Of a DNA stretch of 64,000 nucleotides, positions 47,132 through 58,557 are shown piece after piece (the stretch's first letter is position 1; each line of letters opens with the position of its first letter). The DNA is from Marasmius tenuissimus (taxonomy: Eukaryota > Basidiomycota > Agaricomycetes > Agaricales > Marasmiaceae): the NCBI GenBank assembly GCA_029532415.1, contig JAQOTA010000037.1, positions 62,001 through 126,000 of the forward strand. Direction: 5' to 3'. The position numbers and the translations under genes are program-made. Under the pieces are notes generated by a model. That model did not search any database. It saw only the letters and a list, made by a program, of their open reading frames with translations, and was not told where the DNA came from.

Positions 47132-48161
47132 ACATCATATGATCATTTACTCGAAATGTGGGTTGACCCCCAGTGAAACTTGGCGCCGGGTATCCACGAG
47201 ACTAGACGAAAATAGCCGGGATTAGAGGGTTGACGAAAACCCGCAACCAGTCATCAGAAATTCTGAGTATCGACGAGAGTAAACGAGAATCTCAGATGAC
47301 ATTGTGTACGATAAAAACACAGGTTGGCTACTTGTCACAATGATAGACGAGGGCTGACAAGAACTCCTGGAGTCAACCGAGCAACTCAGAATGTACCGAA
47401 TCTCTCTCTGCTCCATTGTGCTGTCCTCCCCTCCTGATAGGCTGACCGTTTTCCAACGCTCACCTGCTTCCAGCCGCTCCCTTCAGGTTTCTATGGGCAT
47501 CAGGAAAAAGGGTCCTAGCGCTGGGATAACCTCGGCGCTCTAGGTTGCCCTAGAGACACAAAGTAGCCAAGTCAGTCTGGTTATCCCAGGATATAGGTTC
47601 TGGTGTCCCTGAGCCCAGGTTGTCCTGGGACCAACCTGAGCCAACCTCACGCGTCTTTTTGAAGGCCACAAGTCAGACATAAGTCCACCCAGGATCCTGG
47701 AATTCCGATGAAAACAGCTGTGAACAAGCTGGTGAGTCGCGACATTCGTAACCTGGGACAACCTGGACTCACCTCTAGCAGCTTGGGCACAACCTTCGAC
47801 TGACTCGTTGTTCACTCAGGCCAACTCAAGTCTCTCGTGAGCTGTATTTTTTCAGTTATAGGTCATCCCACGTATCACTCGGGACCACCCTATGCTTTCG
47901 CATTCCTCACACATTCACGCATTGTTTTCGAAAGAAGAAAGATGTTCGATTGGGCACGGAAACTATTTTAATTGATATATGTTGATTTTTGAATGAAAGA
48001 AATCTATTCAGACTGGATCCACGTCAGTAGAGTCAGATAAAGAAATGGATGAGACAAACACTTATTTGGGTGGTTTTCGAATGAAACAACTATTTTGAGA
48101 CTGGAAATGAGTCAGCAGAATCACAGATAATAACGCACTGAGACATACTTCTTCGGGCCAT
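47132..48161. other. Intergenic region without recognised features
   Basis: The first 40 bases still match the NACHT unit flank. The rest has only short frames on both strands. It includes the 3' flank of the minus-strand DUF6532-like gene. Confidence 0.45.
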
Positions 48162-50545
48162 TCAGGCGACGGCAGCAGCAGCGTCCGCAGCAGCTGGAAC
48201 TGGGTTAGCAGGTGCACCTGGTGCAGGGGTTGGAAGAGCTGTCTGGTCTGTCCCTTGTATTGAAGGAGTACCCGTAGCCTTCTCCCCCGGACCTGCAGGC
48301 CCCTCCGTCTGAGGAGAAATGTTAGCTCCTGAAGCGGAGGCAGTCCCTGCAGAGGCAGACTGTGCATTTGGAGTTGCGCGGCCAGGAAACTCCTCCTCCC
48401 ACTTGGCCATGGCCTCCAAGCCCTCAAAGTCGATTCCAGACATTTCGTCCATCGCTTCTTCCAAGAGGAACACCTTGTTTGTCTGCTCTCTAGAATGAAC
48501 AAATTGTCAGCCTCTATGTCGGATAAAGCAGACAGATCTTACGCGGAGGTACAGAAGACATGCTTGCTCAGGTTCTGAGTGTACGTGGGGGCTTTTGCTT
48601 CCAGTGCATTCCAAGCCTCAAGATGAACTTGGTATCTAAAAAAGACGTGAGGAAAACAACCTGGTGTTTGGTTGCAGATCATACTGTGCTTTTGATCTGT
48701 CTCCAAATTCCGTCTTTGTCTCCACACCACTCTTCCACTGTAAAAGGGCGTGTTCGATCTGGGAGATGTTGAGAATTTGCCGAACAGAGGCTGAAATGAC
48801 TGACCGCCATAGACAGTAGGGCGAAGATAGGCCCAGGAATACTTTGGGTGCGTGTCAGTGCTTTGAACACTGCAGCGTCCGCCTTTCCTCTGGAAAAGAA
48901 TATCTGTCGGATTAACGCTCCGTAGATGTTGTTTTGATACGGTTCGTCTCAAGCACATGTCTCCTTCTGCTCAACGCAAACATCAGACCAGCGACAATCA
49001 AAAGGTGCCTGACATACCTCGATGTTCAACGACCTGAACTTGAAAGTACCCTGATTCGTCAACCAGGCCACTCTCTTGGCAATGGTCTTCGCATCGTTGG
49101 AACCGGGGATGCCGTAGTGTCCGCCAATGGCATTGCGAGCCTTGGTGGTGAGATTGTTCATGAAGCCGCTCCTCCTGTACATGGCCTAAATCAAAAGTAA
49201 GGTATTAGCATGATTCATCCTCTGGCCAAGCTCTTACATATGCGGTGAACAACTCCTTCAGTTCGCCGTCCACAAAGTTCCTCTCAATCGTTGCCATCAT
49301 CTCCTCGTCACCTCTGTTTTGCGACACGGCCAACTCTGCCAAGGTTCGGATCCAGGTGTACTTTTCGAGCGAGTCGAGGGATGGATAAGCATTCTCGAGA
49401 GCGATGTCCTTGCGCACTTCAGAGCGTGTCAGGTTGACAACTCTCTGCATCCTGGGAGTGAAGTGTGTGAGGTTGATCTTATGGGAAGGTTTTCCGTTGC
49501 GGTCCAGCTAATGAAACGAAGGTAAGCTTATGGGCAACCTTAGGTCATAAGAAATTCTCTTACACGACCAGGTCCCCGGGAAGGGAGGGCGACAGGCACC
49601 AAGCTCTGAACTGGCGTCTGGTCGACACGCTTGTTGCCTTTAGAGGTGCCACGCAAGGGTGTGGAAGGCACGACAGGCCCTGAGGAGGATGACTGCCCTT
49701 TCTCTGGCTCAACCTCCTCAATCTGTGCAAGGGTCAATCAAATGCTGGGTATGATTGAATGACGCAGAACTACTTACGCCGTTTGTGGCGTGAACATCAT
49801 CCTTCAACCCTTCCCAAGCCTCGAGGTATTGTGCGTCAATCCATTTGACTTTACAGACAGCAGAGGCGACTTACATTGGTCAATTGCTCGAAGGAGAGAT
49901 TGGCTATTGCCGCCTCGTCCATGGTGTTCAGAGGTTCAACATCTTCCTCCTCTTCGCCTTCTTCGCCGGAAGAAACTAGTGTAGAGTATATCGTGAAAAC
50001 CAGCCGAGTCGCAGTGGAGGACAGACCAGCTCACCTTTGGCTCCATTCTCATCATCCTCGTCTTCTTCTTCGTTGCTGTTCGCGTCATTGTCAGAGTCGG
50101 AGTCGCGAATCTCGACCCGGGCACCCAGAATATCATCCAGAACATCTTCGTCGTCTGAAGAAACGACAGCCTGTTTGGCTTTCTTCTTCACTGCAGGCTC
50201 TTGCTGAGTGTTCTTGCGTTTTTTACCAGGAGTGGCTGCCGTGTTGGCCTGAGACTGAGATCCAGCCGCAGCCGGATCTAACGCGTGTCCTGCAGAGGAG
50301 ATAAACCACCTTGAGTGGATGGTAACTCGAAAAGCCACCTCAAACATACCCGCTTTCACCTGAGCCATGATGAACTCCAATTGTTCCCTGCTGATAGGAA
50401 CGAATGGCTTGGTTTGCCCGGCTTTAGCACCTTTTGCTGCACCTTTCTTCTTACCAGATCGCGCGTTCGCAACGTTGTTGGGGTCGGCAACCTTGGCAGA
50501 AGGCTTTTTGGTGCGTTTTTCGACAGTGGCAGGAGGAGCAGACAT
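48162..50545 (-). CDS. DUF6532-like multi-exon protein
   Basis: On the minus strand I read exons 50545-50350, 50289-50035, 49975-49875, 49819-49778, 49722-49564, 49507-49238, 49185-49018, about 48948-48805, 48758-48685, 48635-48543 and 48489-48162. Nearly all have GT-AG borders in consistent phase. The first exons encode a Lys/Ala-rich start (KKGAAKGAKAG), a KKKAKQ basic patch and long acidic runs (SDNDANSNEEEDEDDE), suggesting a nuclear protein. The core (RMQRVVNLTRSEVRKDIALENAYPS; ARNAIGGHYGIPG; IYGALIRQIFFSRGKADAAVFKAL; IEHALLQWKSG) follows the pattern of DUF6532, an Agaricomycete domain of unknown function. The tail is Ala/Pro/Thr-rich. I could not join exon 7 to exon 8 in phase, so either a small exon is missed or a frameshift exists there. 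Confidence 0.68.
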
Positions 50546-51558
50546 GATGAGAGAGAGGTTCGATACGAGATGCGTTGCAAGTGAGAGGCGGAGGACTGAT
50601 AGCAGTATGCCAAATCAACCAAATCCTGTTGCCCTTTTATCCTCCTCTTATCTGCTTGAAATTCCGCCCTTTTTCGAAATTGGAGCAGGTGGGAATACAA
50701 TTTTCCGTGATTGACTGTTGGCTTCATGAGGGAATCCGGAGTCTTGTCCCTATCATGATGTTGGTTTGCGCTGCAACGTGAAAAAAAAATTGACAAGGGC
50801 CACCGTTGCCTGGATGAGGGCCACAGTCTTGCGTTTATCATAATGCAGATCTCCACTGCCAGACAAAATCGTCATTTCTAAATCAAATCGGACAGGCGTT
50901 GCATGCGAACGCACCGGCGAAATGGATACTGGTCCTTGCACAATCGGATGAAGCAATATTGTGTGGCCCACAACAATGTCTATCATGCTCAGTGTCAACA
51001 GTCTGGTACCTTCGCCCTCAGTCAGGAGGAAGGCACAGATAGACGATAGATATGCGATATCCACCCCAATGCAAACTGTTGAGACGGAGTAGATGAAGGT
51101 TGATGTGAAGGGGTGAAATGTCACAAGTCACAGAGTTGGTGGCGGTTGTGATTGGTTTGCGATCCAATTTCTCCCACCTTCATTTCTTCCTCTCAACACC
51201 CATGTCCCCTCTGGAAGGCTGCTTCTGGAGGGTCCATTGTGGGGAGAACACACCCTCATATACTATTCTTAGGCACATCTTCTCTTCTGGTCTGCGGAAG
51301 AGAGTCTGCGTACTATTTGCTGTCGGACTGTCGCGGATAAACATTGTCATATCACCGGTTTTTTGTTCTACCAATTATCCATGAGCCCGACTTCCCTCAA
51401 AATGATTCTTCGTTCGCCCATTTTCATTGACCTCATAACTCCGAATGGCACCCAGGCTGCCCTCTACAATCCAACGTTATAGCAGGCAGCAATCTGAGGT
51501 GTGTTGAGTCTCAATATGTCCGTTTGAACTTTACAATTGCTGACCAACTCCATTTCAG
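50546..51558. other. Region between two divergent gene starts
   Basis: This holds the likely promoter of the minus-strand DUF6532-like gene and the 5' part of the plus-strand remnant that follows. An ATG at 51381 (MSPTSLKMILRSP) is followed by an open stretch that may be its first exon, but the join to 51559 could not be made in phase. Confidence 0.35.
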
Positions 51559-52522
51559 CCCAGTTGCCTTGGCCTGTACTACCTGCCTAATGGTGAACCA
51601 CACTTGGTCAGAGTGCCTGCAGGAAATCCTATGCCCGCCATAGAACGGTTCATGCACAGCCGGGTCCACAAAGACTATCTCATCGCCCAAACCATGGATC
51701 AATGGATGTATGGCCGCTCATACACGATCTGGTACTTCCACCAAAAGAATGGTGACAACAGCTTCCCTTGTAATTGACAAGGGGGGGGCGGGCCGTGGAT
51801 CCCGGACATCTGGGTGGGTAGTTAGTCCCCCCTCGGGGGTCCTTAAAAAAAATTTCGGGCCAAATTTTTTTCGACATATGAGGCCTTTTGAAGGCCTCAA
51901 AAGGAGCTAGAACAAACTGTGTCCGTAAAAATTGTTTGTTCTCGCCAAAAATCAACCTAAATCTTACCTTTTAGCACCATCTCCACCGCCTGTAGCCCTT
52001 GTGGTGCTTAGGTAGGCATGTGGCATCCCCCACCCCGAGTTCTGCTTTAGTCAAGGTCAGGCTCAGGTAAAGTTTCACAGGGCTATAAGCACCCTCTCAA
52101 CTTATCGCTGCCACTTCCAGAGATGCCAGCAGAGGCTGGTCAGTGAAAGACTTTTCCAACTCCGGAGATTGCCGGACAAGGCAGCCAAAAAGGGTAAGTA
52201 TTACTATATATGGGAATTACGTAGGTAGTTAGTGCCCCCTCGACCCACCTTAAAAAAAAATTCGAGTGTGGGTCATAAATTTTATTTTTCCCCCCCCCTT
52301 GGTAATTGATATCTTGAAGATCATGTGGGAATGTCGAGCAGGCAACAAGCAACGTCGTGGTTTGGCCCTTTGTTGGTGATACCGGATGACGAGTGGGATC
52401 CAGCATTGCTGAAACACAGGGTCAAATTGTAAGTCTTGCTGCCATCCTCCCTCCTCTTTAATGCTCTAACAAATCATATTAGTGACTTGGCCATATTCCA
52501 TTGCCACAACGGCCCTCTATGA
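51559..52522 (+). pseudogene. Host ORF remnant split by a small transposon
   Basis: After an acceptor at 51558 the plus frame reads GLYYLPNGEPHLVRVPAGN ... MDQWMYGRSYTIWYFHQKNG up to the transposon at 51778. Past it the same protein type resumes (DHVGMSSRQQ ... WFGPLLVIPDDEWDPALL, to the donor at 52429), and a last exon at 52483-52522 encodes DLAIFHCHNGPL and a stop. The two parts share a frame if a TGA in the 8-bp target is ignored or lies in a short intron. I believe similar proteins occur in agarics, but I cannot name the family. The gene is broken unless the insertion is spliced out. Confidence 0.5.
51778..52301. mobile_element. 524-bp transposon with CAAGGGGGGGG ends
   Basis: The left end is CAAGGGGGGGGCGGG and the right end is CCCCCCCCTTG, an inverted pair. 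A perfect 8-bp duplication GTAATTGA flanks it (51770-51777 and 52302-52309). Inside, two versions of a GTAGTTAGTxCCCCCTCG stretch, each followed by a run of A, lie near 51820 and 52225 in the same direction. No coding frame is credible. The 8-bp duplication fits hAT, P or KDZ-type elements, but the ends do not let me choose. Confidence 0.82.
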
Positions 52523-52755
52523 TTGACATTGTGTATCCCTTCGCTGTTCTCCAAGTTCCCCAATATCTTCACTTTGGTATCTCAGACCTTACCCATACCT
52601 GTACCAAGACCCAAGGTTTGGCATCTACCATGTAAATATCCTGCTTATACCATTGAATAGTCATCTTTCGCCTTTCTCTTGTGCATGATATCACGAAGGT
52701 CATTGTTATTCGGACTCCGTGGGATTAGCGCTAGGCATTGAGAATGGGTGCTTGT
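52302..52755. other. Last exons of the host remnant, then the Gypsy target
   Basis: The remnant ends at 52522. The remaining 230 bases up to the Gypsy LTR have no recognised gene. GGATTAGCGCTAGGCATTG near 52730 and GTGGCTAGGCGCCAGG at 58561 show that the element interrupted a stretch I cannot classify. Confidence 0.4.
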
Positions 52756-53135
52756 TGTCATGAAATTCCCTCCTATCTTATCTTTTCTCCTTATCTTATC
52801 ATTTTCCATCTTATCTATATCTTATCCCTCACATGACTCGTATCTTATCATATAGACACATGGTAAATACATGAAGGGACCCACATGCTGTAGACACATG
52901 TTGGTCCTGTTTCAGATACTGTTTCACGATGTCATACCTTGATGTCATACCTCACCGTAGACACACACCGTAGTCCTCTCAGTAGTATATAAGAAGTAGA
53001 TACTCTGCATGTATTCCCCAGTCTTGAGCTGGTTTATTCCTCACCAGTATAGAGTTCTCTTATCTTTGCCTCGTTCCCTCTTGTCTGAAAGCTTAGTGCG
53101 ACGCGTCACCAGGTCAGATCTGGTGATTGCTGACA
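52756..53135 (+). repeat. Gypsy-2 5' LTR
   Basis: The LTR opens with several TCTTATC repeats. It has a TATA-like GTATATAAG near 52985 and closes with a near-palindrome, CACCAGGTCAGATCTGGTG (53108-53126), that could form a hairpin in the RNA. Confidence 0.92.
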
Positions 53136-53867
53136 TTAGCTCAAGACTTCCTTATTCCTCTTGACTGTCGCACATCCCCCTACCCTAAACCTTTGATCTT
53201 TCATATTACATCCTATCCCCTATCCCGAAACTTTGATCCTACACACTACACCTCCCTTATCATAACCTCCCACACCCTCATCCCTTTTCCGCTTTCATCA
53301 TCTTTCCCCTTCCGCCAGTGACTGGACAAATTCCACGTATATTTCCGGGTATACTGTTGGTCTTGCTGAGTTGGCTGCCTGAAGACGGTCCGGCACACCC
53401 AATCAGTGGAAGAAGCCACTTTTATTGAAACGAGCTTTGGCCATTCTCCTTCATTGGGGGTAGTTTAGGGGCCAATTCCCCTTCCCAGGAAGACTTCGGC
53501 TATCTCAGCTTCTAAACTGAGAGACGTCGGCTGGGCAATTGCGAATTGATAGAAGTTCTCGGGCTCCGTTGCTACGTATTTACATTTACTTACATATGGT
53601 ACAACCTGGGGTTGGTTTCCTTACAAAGCCAATTGATGAAGAACAAGTTTAGTTTCGAAGGAAAGTCGAACTAGACGAGTTGATACGATAGATACCTTTA
53701 TGATAGAACCTGCATCTACCTGAGTGAGGTAGTCAGCGAAGAAGGAGATGAACAATTGATCTGTGATCGAAAATATAAGATCTCAATCAGTTTAGTAGTG
53801 GACTTTAGATTACATTTTACCTTACAAAACCAAGAATACCACACTTTAACCCGCACATCCATACACC
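53136..53867 (+). other. Gypsy-2 leader without a capsid ORF
   Basis: This lies between the 5' LTR and the first coding ATG. Pyrimidine-rich sequence is followed by short broken frames. No capsid (retrotrans-gag) signature was found in any frame, so either it was deleted or this family's Gag begins elsewhere. Confidence 0.55.
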
Positions 53868-56800
53868 ATGAACCACGTTCAACAACCCGCTCCTGACTTC
53901 CTCACTCTCCTATGGGTCTTATATCAGACGATCCTCCTATGGTACAAGGGTGTAACAGCCAACACCACCCAATGCATTAACCCTGTTGAAGTAATTCCCA
54001 ACCACATACAACCACCGATGACACAAGAACCCAAGATAGATCCACCACCACCAGCAAAGAAAGATACCATCCCAGTTTCAGGGAAAATGGACAGGGAAAC
54101 CATGAAGAGGAAAGGCCTGTGCTTTAAATGCCAAAAGCCAGGACACAAATTCTTTGATTGCCCTGAAGAAGGGGACAAAGAGAAGGAGAGACCTGATGTT
54201 CAGACAATGACACAGGAAGACAGAAACAGATTGCTGAAAGATTTGTTGGACCAGGACCCTGAAAGAGCCCCTGGAAATAGTGAAAACTCCAGAGGGAAGC
54301 ACACTTTTTGATTTATAGACCATAGCTTAGTCATTTCAGAAATAGATGATGCACTGAAACAAATTGAAAAGGGTCCACGGTTCAACAACTGGCGGCTGCG
54401 ACCCTGGACAAGCCAGTGGTACGCACAACGGTTACGGCAAATGCCCTCGGACATGGGAATCATCTTACTCAGCACGATGGTACACCCAAAGAGACGAGTT
54501 GAATGCACTGAACTAGTCCTGAGAGAGCTCAACCTACTGAACGACTGGAATGTTGTTGAAGCTCTTAATGAACTAAAGACACCACCCCGCTACATTCAAG
54601 GAAATGGAAGCCAAACAAACATTGATCTGGTCATCACTACACTAGATGATCAAAGATCTTTAGACGTAAAGGCATTACTTGATAGTGGGTGCACAGGCAG
54701 TGCAATCAATGAACAATTCAATTGAGAACATGGCATTAATACCAAGAAGTATGTCAGATCCATCCCTGTATACAATGCAGATGGAACACTCAATTCTGGA
54801 GGTCCAATCTCGGAATATGTTGATCTGAGAGTCACAATAAGGAATCATGTCGAGACACTTAGCTTTGCAGTTACCAACCTTGGCAAAGCTGACATATTTA
54901 TTGGTCATGAATGGCTTAAGCAACACAACCCGAGTGTTGACTGGCGAACAAGAGAAATTTTGTTCAATAGATGCCCTGAAGAATGCCGACCCATTGAATC
55001 TGATGCCAAACCAGAAGATGATCCTGATGATGACGATGATCCAGAAATAGAAGCTGGAGATTGAATACTCGTAGTAGACATCCACCAGGAATTACACATA
55101 CGAGCTCGAGAAAATGTGTCCACCAAACTGGCACATGAAGCCAAGAAGGGAAAGGAAGAGCAGACCTTTGAAGAGATTGTTCCAGAAGCATACCAGGACT
55201 TCAGGGACATCTTTGATAAGAAGGATTTTGACCAATTACCACCAAGACGCCCCTGGGACCATGCCATCGAATTGATCCCAGGAGCAAAAGGTCAGAACTC
55301 TGCTAAGATATACCCTCTCAGCCTGGCAGAACAACAAGAGCTTGATGTATTCCCAGAGGAGAACTTGAGAACCGGTCGAATCCGACCATCTAAGTCACCA
55401 ATGGCATCACCCTTCTTCTTCGTCAAAAAGAAGGATGGGAAACTGAGACCTGTACAAGACTACAGAAAACTCAACGAGCAGACAATCAAAAATTGCTATC
55501 CTCTGCCGTTGACACAGGAACTCATTGACAAACTCAAAGGCGCTGTTTGGTTTTCAAAGATGGATGTTCGATGGGGTTTCAATAATATCAGGATCAAGGA
55601 GGAGGATGAATGGAAAGCAGCATTCCTCACAAACAGAGGAATGTTTGAACCGCTCGTCATGTTTTTTGGTCTGACCAATTCACCTGCAACGTTCCAGACA
55701 ATGATGAATACCATTCTCCGTGAAGAAATCAACACAGGGAAAGTCGTCGTATACATGGACGATATCCTTGTCTTCACGAAGACGTTGGAGGAACACAGGG
55801 AGATGGTCCACCAAATCCTAGATAAGCTTCGTGCACACAAGTTGTACTTGAAACCAGAGAAATGCCAATTTGAACAACTAGAGATTGAATTCCTTGGTTT
55901 GATCGTTGGAAAGGGACAAATCAGAATGGATCCAGTCAAGGTGAAAGCTGTCAGTGAATGGCCCACACCAAAAGACAAGAGGGATGTACAACAATTCCTC
56001 GGATTCATCAACTTTTACCGACGTTTCATCCGAGATTTCTCACATGTGGCACATGCTTTGCACAAGCTAACTGGGAAACAGAGCTGGGAATGGACAAATG
56101 CACAAGAAGAGGCCTTTAACGACCTGAAGATAAGAGTCACAACAGCCCTTGTGCTAGCCATACCCAGAGACGATGGGAAATTCCGCATTGAAGCAGATTC
56201 GTCAGACTTTGCAGTAGGGGCTATACTATCACAGTACCAAGATGGCAAATGGAAACCAATTGCATTCCTTTCTCACTCGCTAAATGAAGCAGAGAGAAAT
56301 TATGAAATCTACAACAAGGAAATGCTTGCCATTGTGATAGCCCTTTGCGAATGGAGACAATACCTGTTGGGTACTATGGAAGATTTTGAGATCTGGACAG
56401 ATCATAAGAACCTCGAATACTTCAGAAAACCACAGGATTTGAACCGACGACAGGCCAGATGGGTTACTATGATGCAGGACTACCACTTTACCCTGCACCA
56501 TAAACCAGGACGGCAAAATGCTAAAGCGGACTACCTGTCAAGACGAGCAGGTCATGAGAGGGGGGTAAATGACAACAAAAACGTTGTTTTACTCAAACCA
56601 GAACTTTTTCGCCTCATTGTCATAGCATCACTAGACAAAAGCATAATGACTTGGATCAAAGAAAACAAAGATCAAGATCAGTCTGTGATTGAATCATTGA
56701 CTAAGAAGGAGAAAGGCTGGGAAGAAAATGATGATGTTGTCACATGGAAGGACAGGGTCTATGATCCTAAAGATGAAAAGCTTAGGGAAGATATTATTCA

Positions 56801-58082
56801 TCTTCATCATGATACCTCCCTAGCTGGACATCCAGGACAGTTTAAGATGCTAGAGCTGATTACCCAAAACTATTGGTGGCCTAAGATCAACTTTGATGTC
56901 AAACGCTATATCAATGGATGTGACAGATGTCAAAAGGCTAAACCAAGAAGAGAGAAGCTCGCGGCACCGCTCCAGCCAAATGAAATTCCAGAGAAAGCAT
57001 GGGAAATAGTAACGATTGACTTCATAGGCCCACTGCCGTTATCTCAGGGCCGAGATATGATCATGGTTGTTGTAGATCATTTGACCAAGAAGGCAATCTT
57101 CATTCCCACAAACCAACAGATCACTTCAGAAGGAACAGCATGGCTTTACATTGAACATGTGTTCAAGGAACATGGATTACCCCAGAAGGTCATTTCAGAC
57201 CGAGGGCCTCAGTTTGATTCGAAATTCATGGAGAGCTTATTCCACATACTTGGAATTGACTCAAACAAGTCAATGGCATACCACCCTCAGACAGATGGTC
57301 AGACAGAACGAGTGAACCAAGAAATTGAAAAGTACCTACGAATCTTTGTCAATTTCAGACAAGATGACTGGGTCGACTGGTTAGCTATTGCCCAGTATTC
57401 ATACAATGATAAGGTTCATTCAAGTACTGGTCAATTGCCGTTCTTCATGAACTATGGACAACACCCTTGGAAAGGAATGGAACCAAGAAGGAATGGAACC
57501 AGGAGTCCCCGAGCAGAGCACTTCAGTAAGACCATGGATCAGATCCGAGAAGAAGCTGCTTCATCCCTAAAACGTGCAGCGGAAACCATGAAACACTTCT
57601 ATGATCGAAACCGGTCTGAATCTAGGGAATATGAAGAAGGCGACCAAGTCTATGTTGAGGCCACAAACATATCCAGTAAACGTCCGGCCAAGAAACTTGA
57701 TAACAAACAACATGGTCCTTTCAAAGTCTTGAAAAAGATTGGTCCTTCATCGTACAAACTTGAACTCCCAAATACTTGGAAGATACATCCAGTCTTCAAT
57801 GAAGCTCTCCTTACTCCGTACCATCCTCCCAAATTCCCCTCACAAGAGAAACCTTCTCCTCCCCCTCCTATCAAAGCAGATGGTGGGAAAGAATACGAAG
57901 TTGAAGAGATTGTAGATAGTCAACTGAACAATAAAGGAAAGATAGAATACTATGTCAGTTGGAAGGGTTATCCAGTTGAGGAAAATACTTGGGAACCCAT
58001 AAGTAACTTAAAGAATGCGAAAGAAGCAATTGCGGACTTTCATAGAATAAATCCTACAGCTCCAAAGCCAAAGAACTTTTGA
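53868..58082 (+). pseudogene. Gypsy-2 nucleocapsid-pol polyprotein with three in-frame TGA codons
   Basis: A single frame of 1405 codons runs from ATG 53868 to TGA 58080. It holds a zinc knuckle CFKCQKPGHKFFDC (CX2CX4HX4C), protease LLDSGCTGS near 54679, RT with YMDD at 55752-55763, RNase H (EADSSDFAVGAIL; TDHKNLEYF), integrase with HHCC zinc domain and DDE core (TIDFIGPLP; SDRGPQFDS; DGQTERVNQ), and a C-terminal chromodomain (YEVEEIVDSQ...YVSWKGYP) thought to guide integration to heterochromatin. TGA stops interrupt it at 54309-54311, 54723-54725 and 55062-55064, all before RT. From 55116 on it is open for 988 codons. With standard decoding the copy cannot make full pol. Confidence 0.92.
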
Positions 58083-58177
58083 TATTTAGTTATGTACACA
58101 TTACTATATCCTACCTCTCAAAATGACAGGAAAACGATCTTCTCATCACAAAGACGTGATCCTTAAAGGGGGGGTAA

Positions 58178-58557
58178 TGTCATGAAATTCCCTCCTATCT
58201 TATCTTTTCTCCTTATCTTATCATTTTCCATCTTATCTATATCTTATCCCTCACATGACTCGTATCTTATCATATAGACACATGGTAAATACATGAAGGG
58301 ACCCACATGCTGTAGACACATGTTGGTCCTGTTTCAGATACTGTTTCACGATGTCATACCTTGATGTCATACCTCACCGTAGACACACACCGTAGTCCTC
58401 TCAGTAGTATATAAGAAGTAGATACTCTGCATGTATTCCCCAGTCTTGAGCTGGTTTATTCCTCACCAGTATAGAGTTCTCTTATCTTTGCCTCGTTCCC
58501 TCTTGTCTGAAAGCTTAGTGCGACGCGTCACCAGGTCAGATCTGGTGATTGCTGACA
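58178..58557 (+). repeat. Gypsy-2 3' LTR
   Basis: No difference from 52756-53135 was found by eye over 380 bp. It is followed by TTTGT, against CTTGT before the 5' LTR. Confidence 0.92.

Larger units (their letters stand above)
52756..58557 (+). mobile_element. Ty3/Gypsy chromovirus, plus strand, capsid region missing
   Basis: Two 380-bp LTRs (TGTCATGAAATTCC...GCTGACA), identical by eye, flank the element. The adjacent 5 bp are CTTGT and TTTGT, a near-match target duplication. A polypurine tract AAAGGGGGGG lies at 58165-58174, three bases before the 3' LTR. The polyprotein (53868-58082) is one frame. No tRNA-type primer site follows the 5' LTR. The 730-bp leader has no capsid-type Gag, so this copy seems to depend on others in trans. 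Confidence 0.93.

Noticed and set aside
49540..50304. Plus-strand ORFs across the DUF6532-like gene (for example 49876-50304)
   Set aside because: They are antisense to exons with consistent splice sites. The Ser/Arg-rich translation mirrors the acidic coding on the other strand.
53868..55064. TGA decoded as an amino acid genome-wide
   Set aside because: NACHT paralogue 2, the Gypsy-2 pol itself and other frames end at TGA, so the standard code applies.
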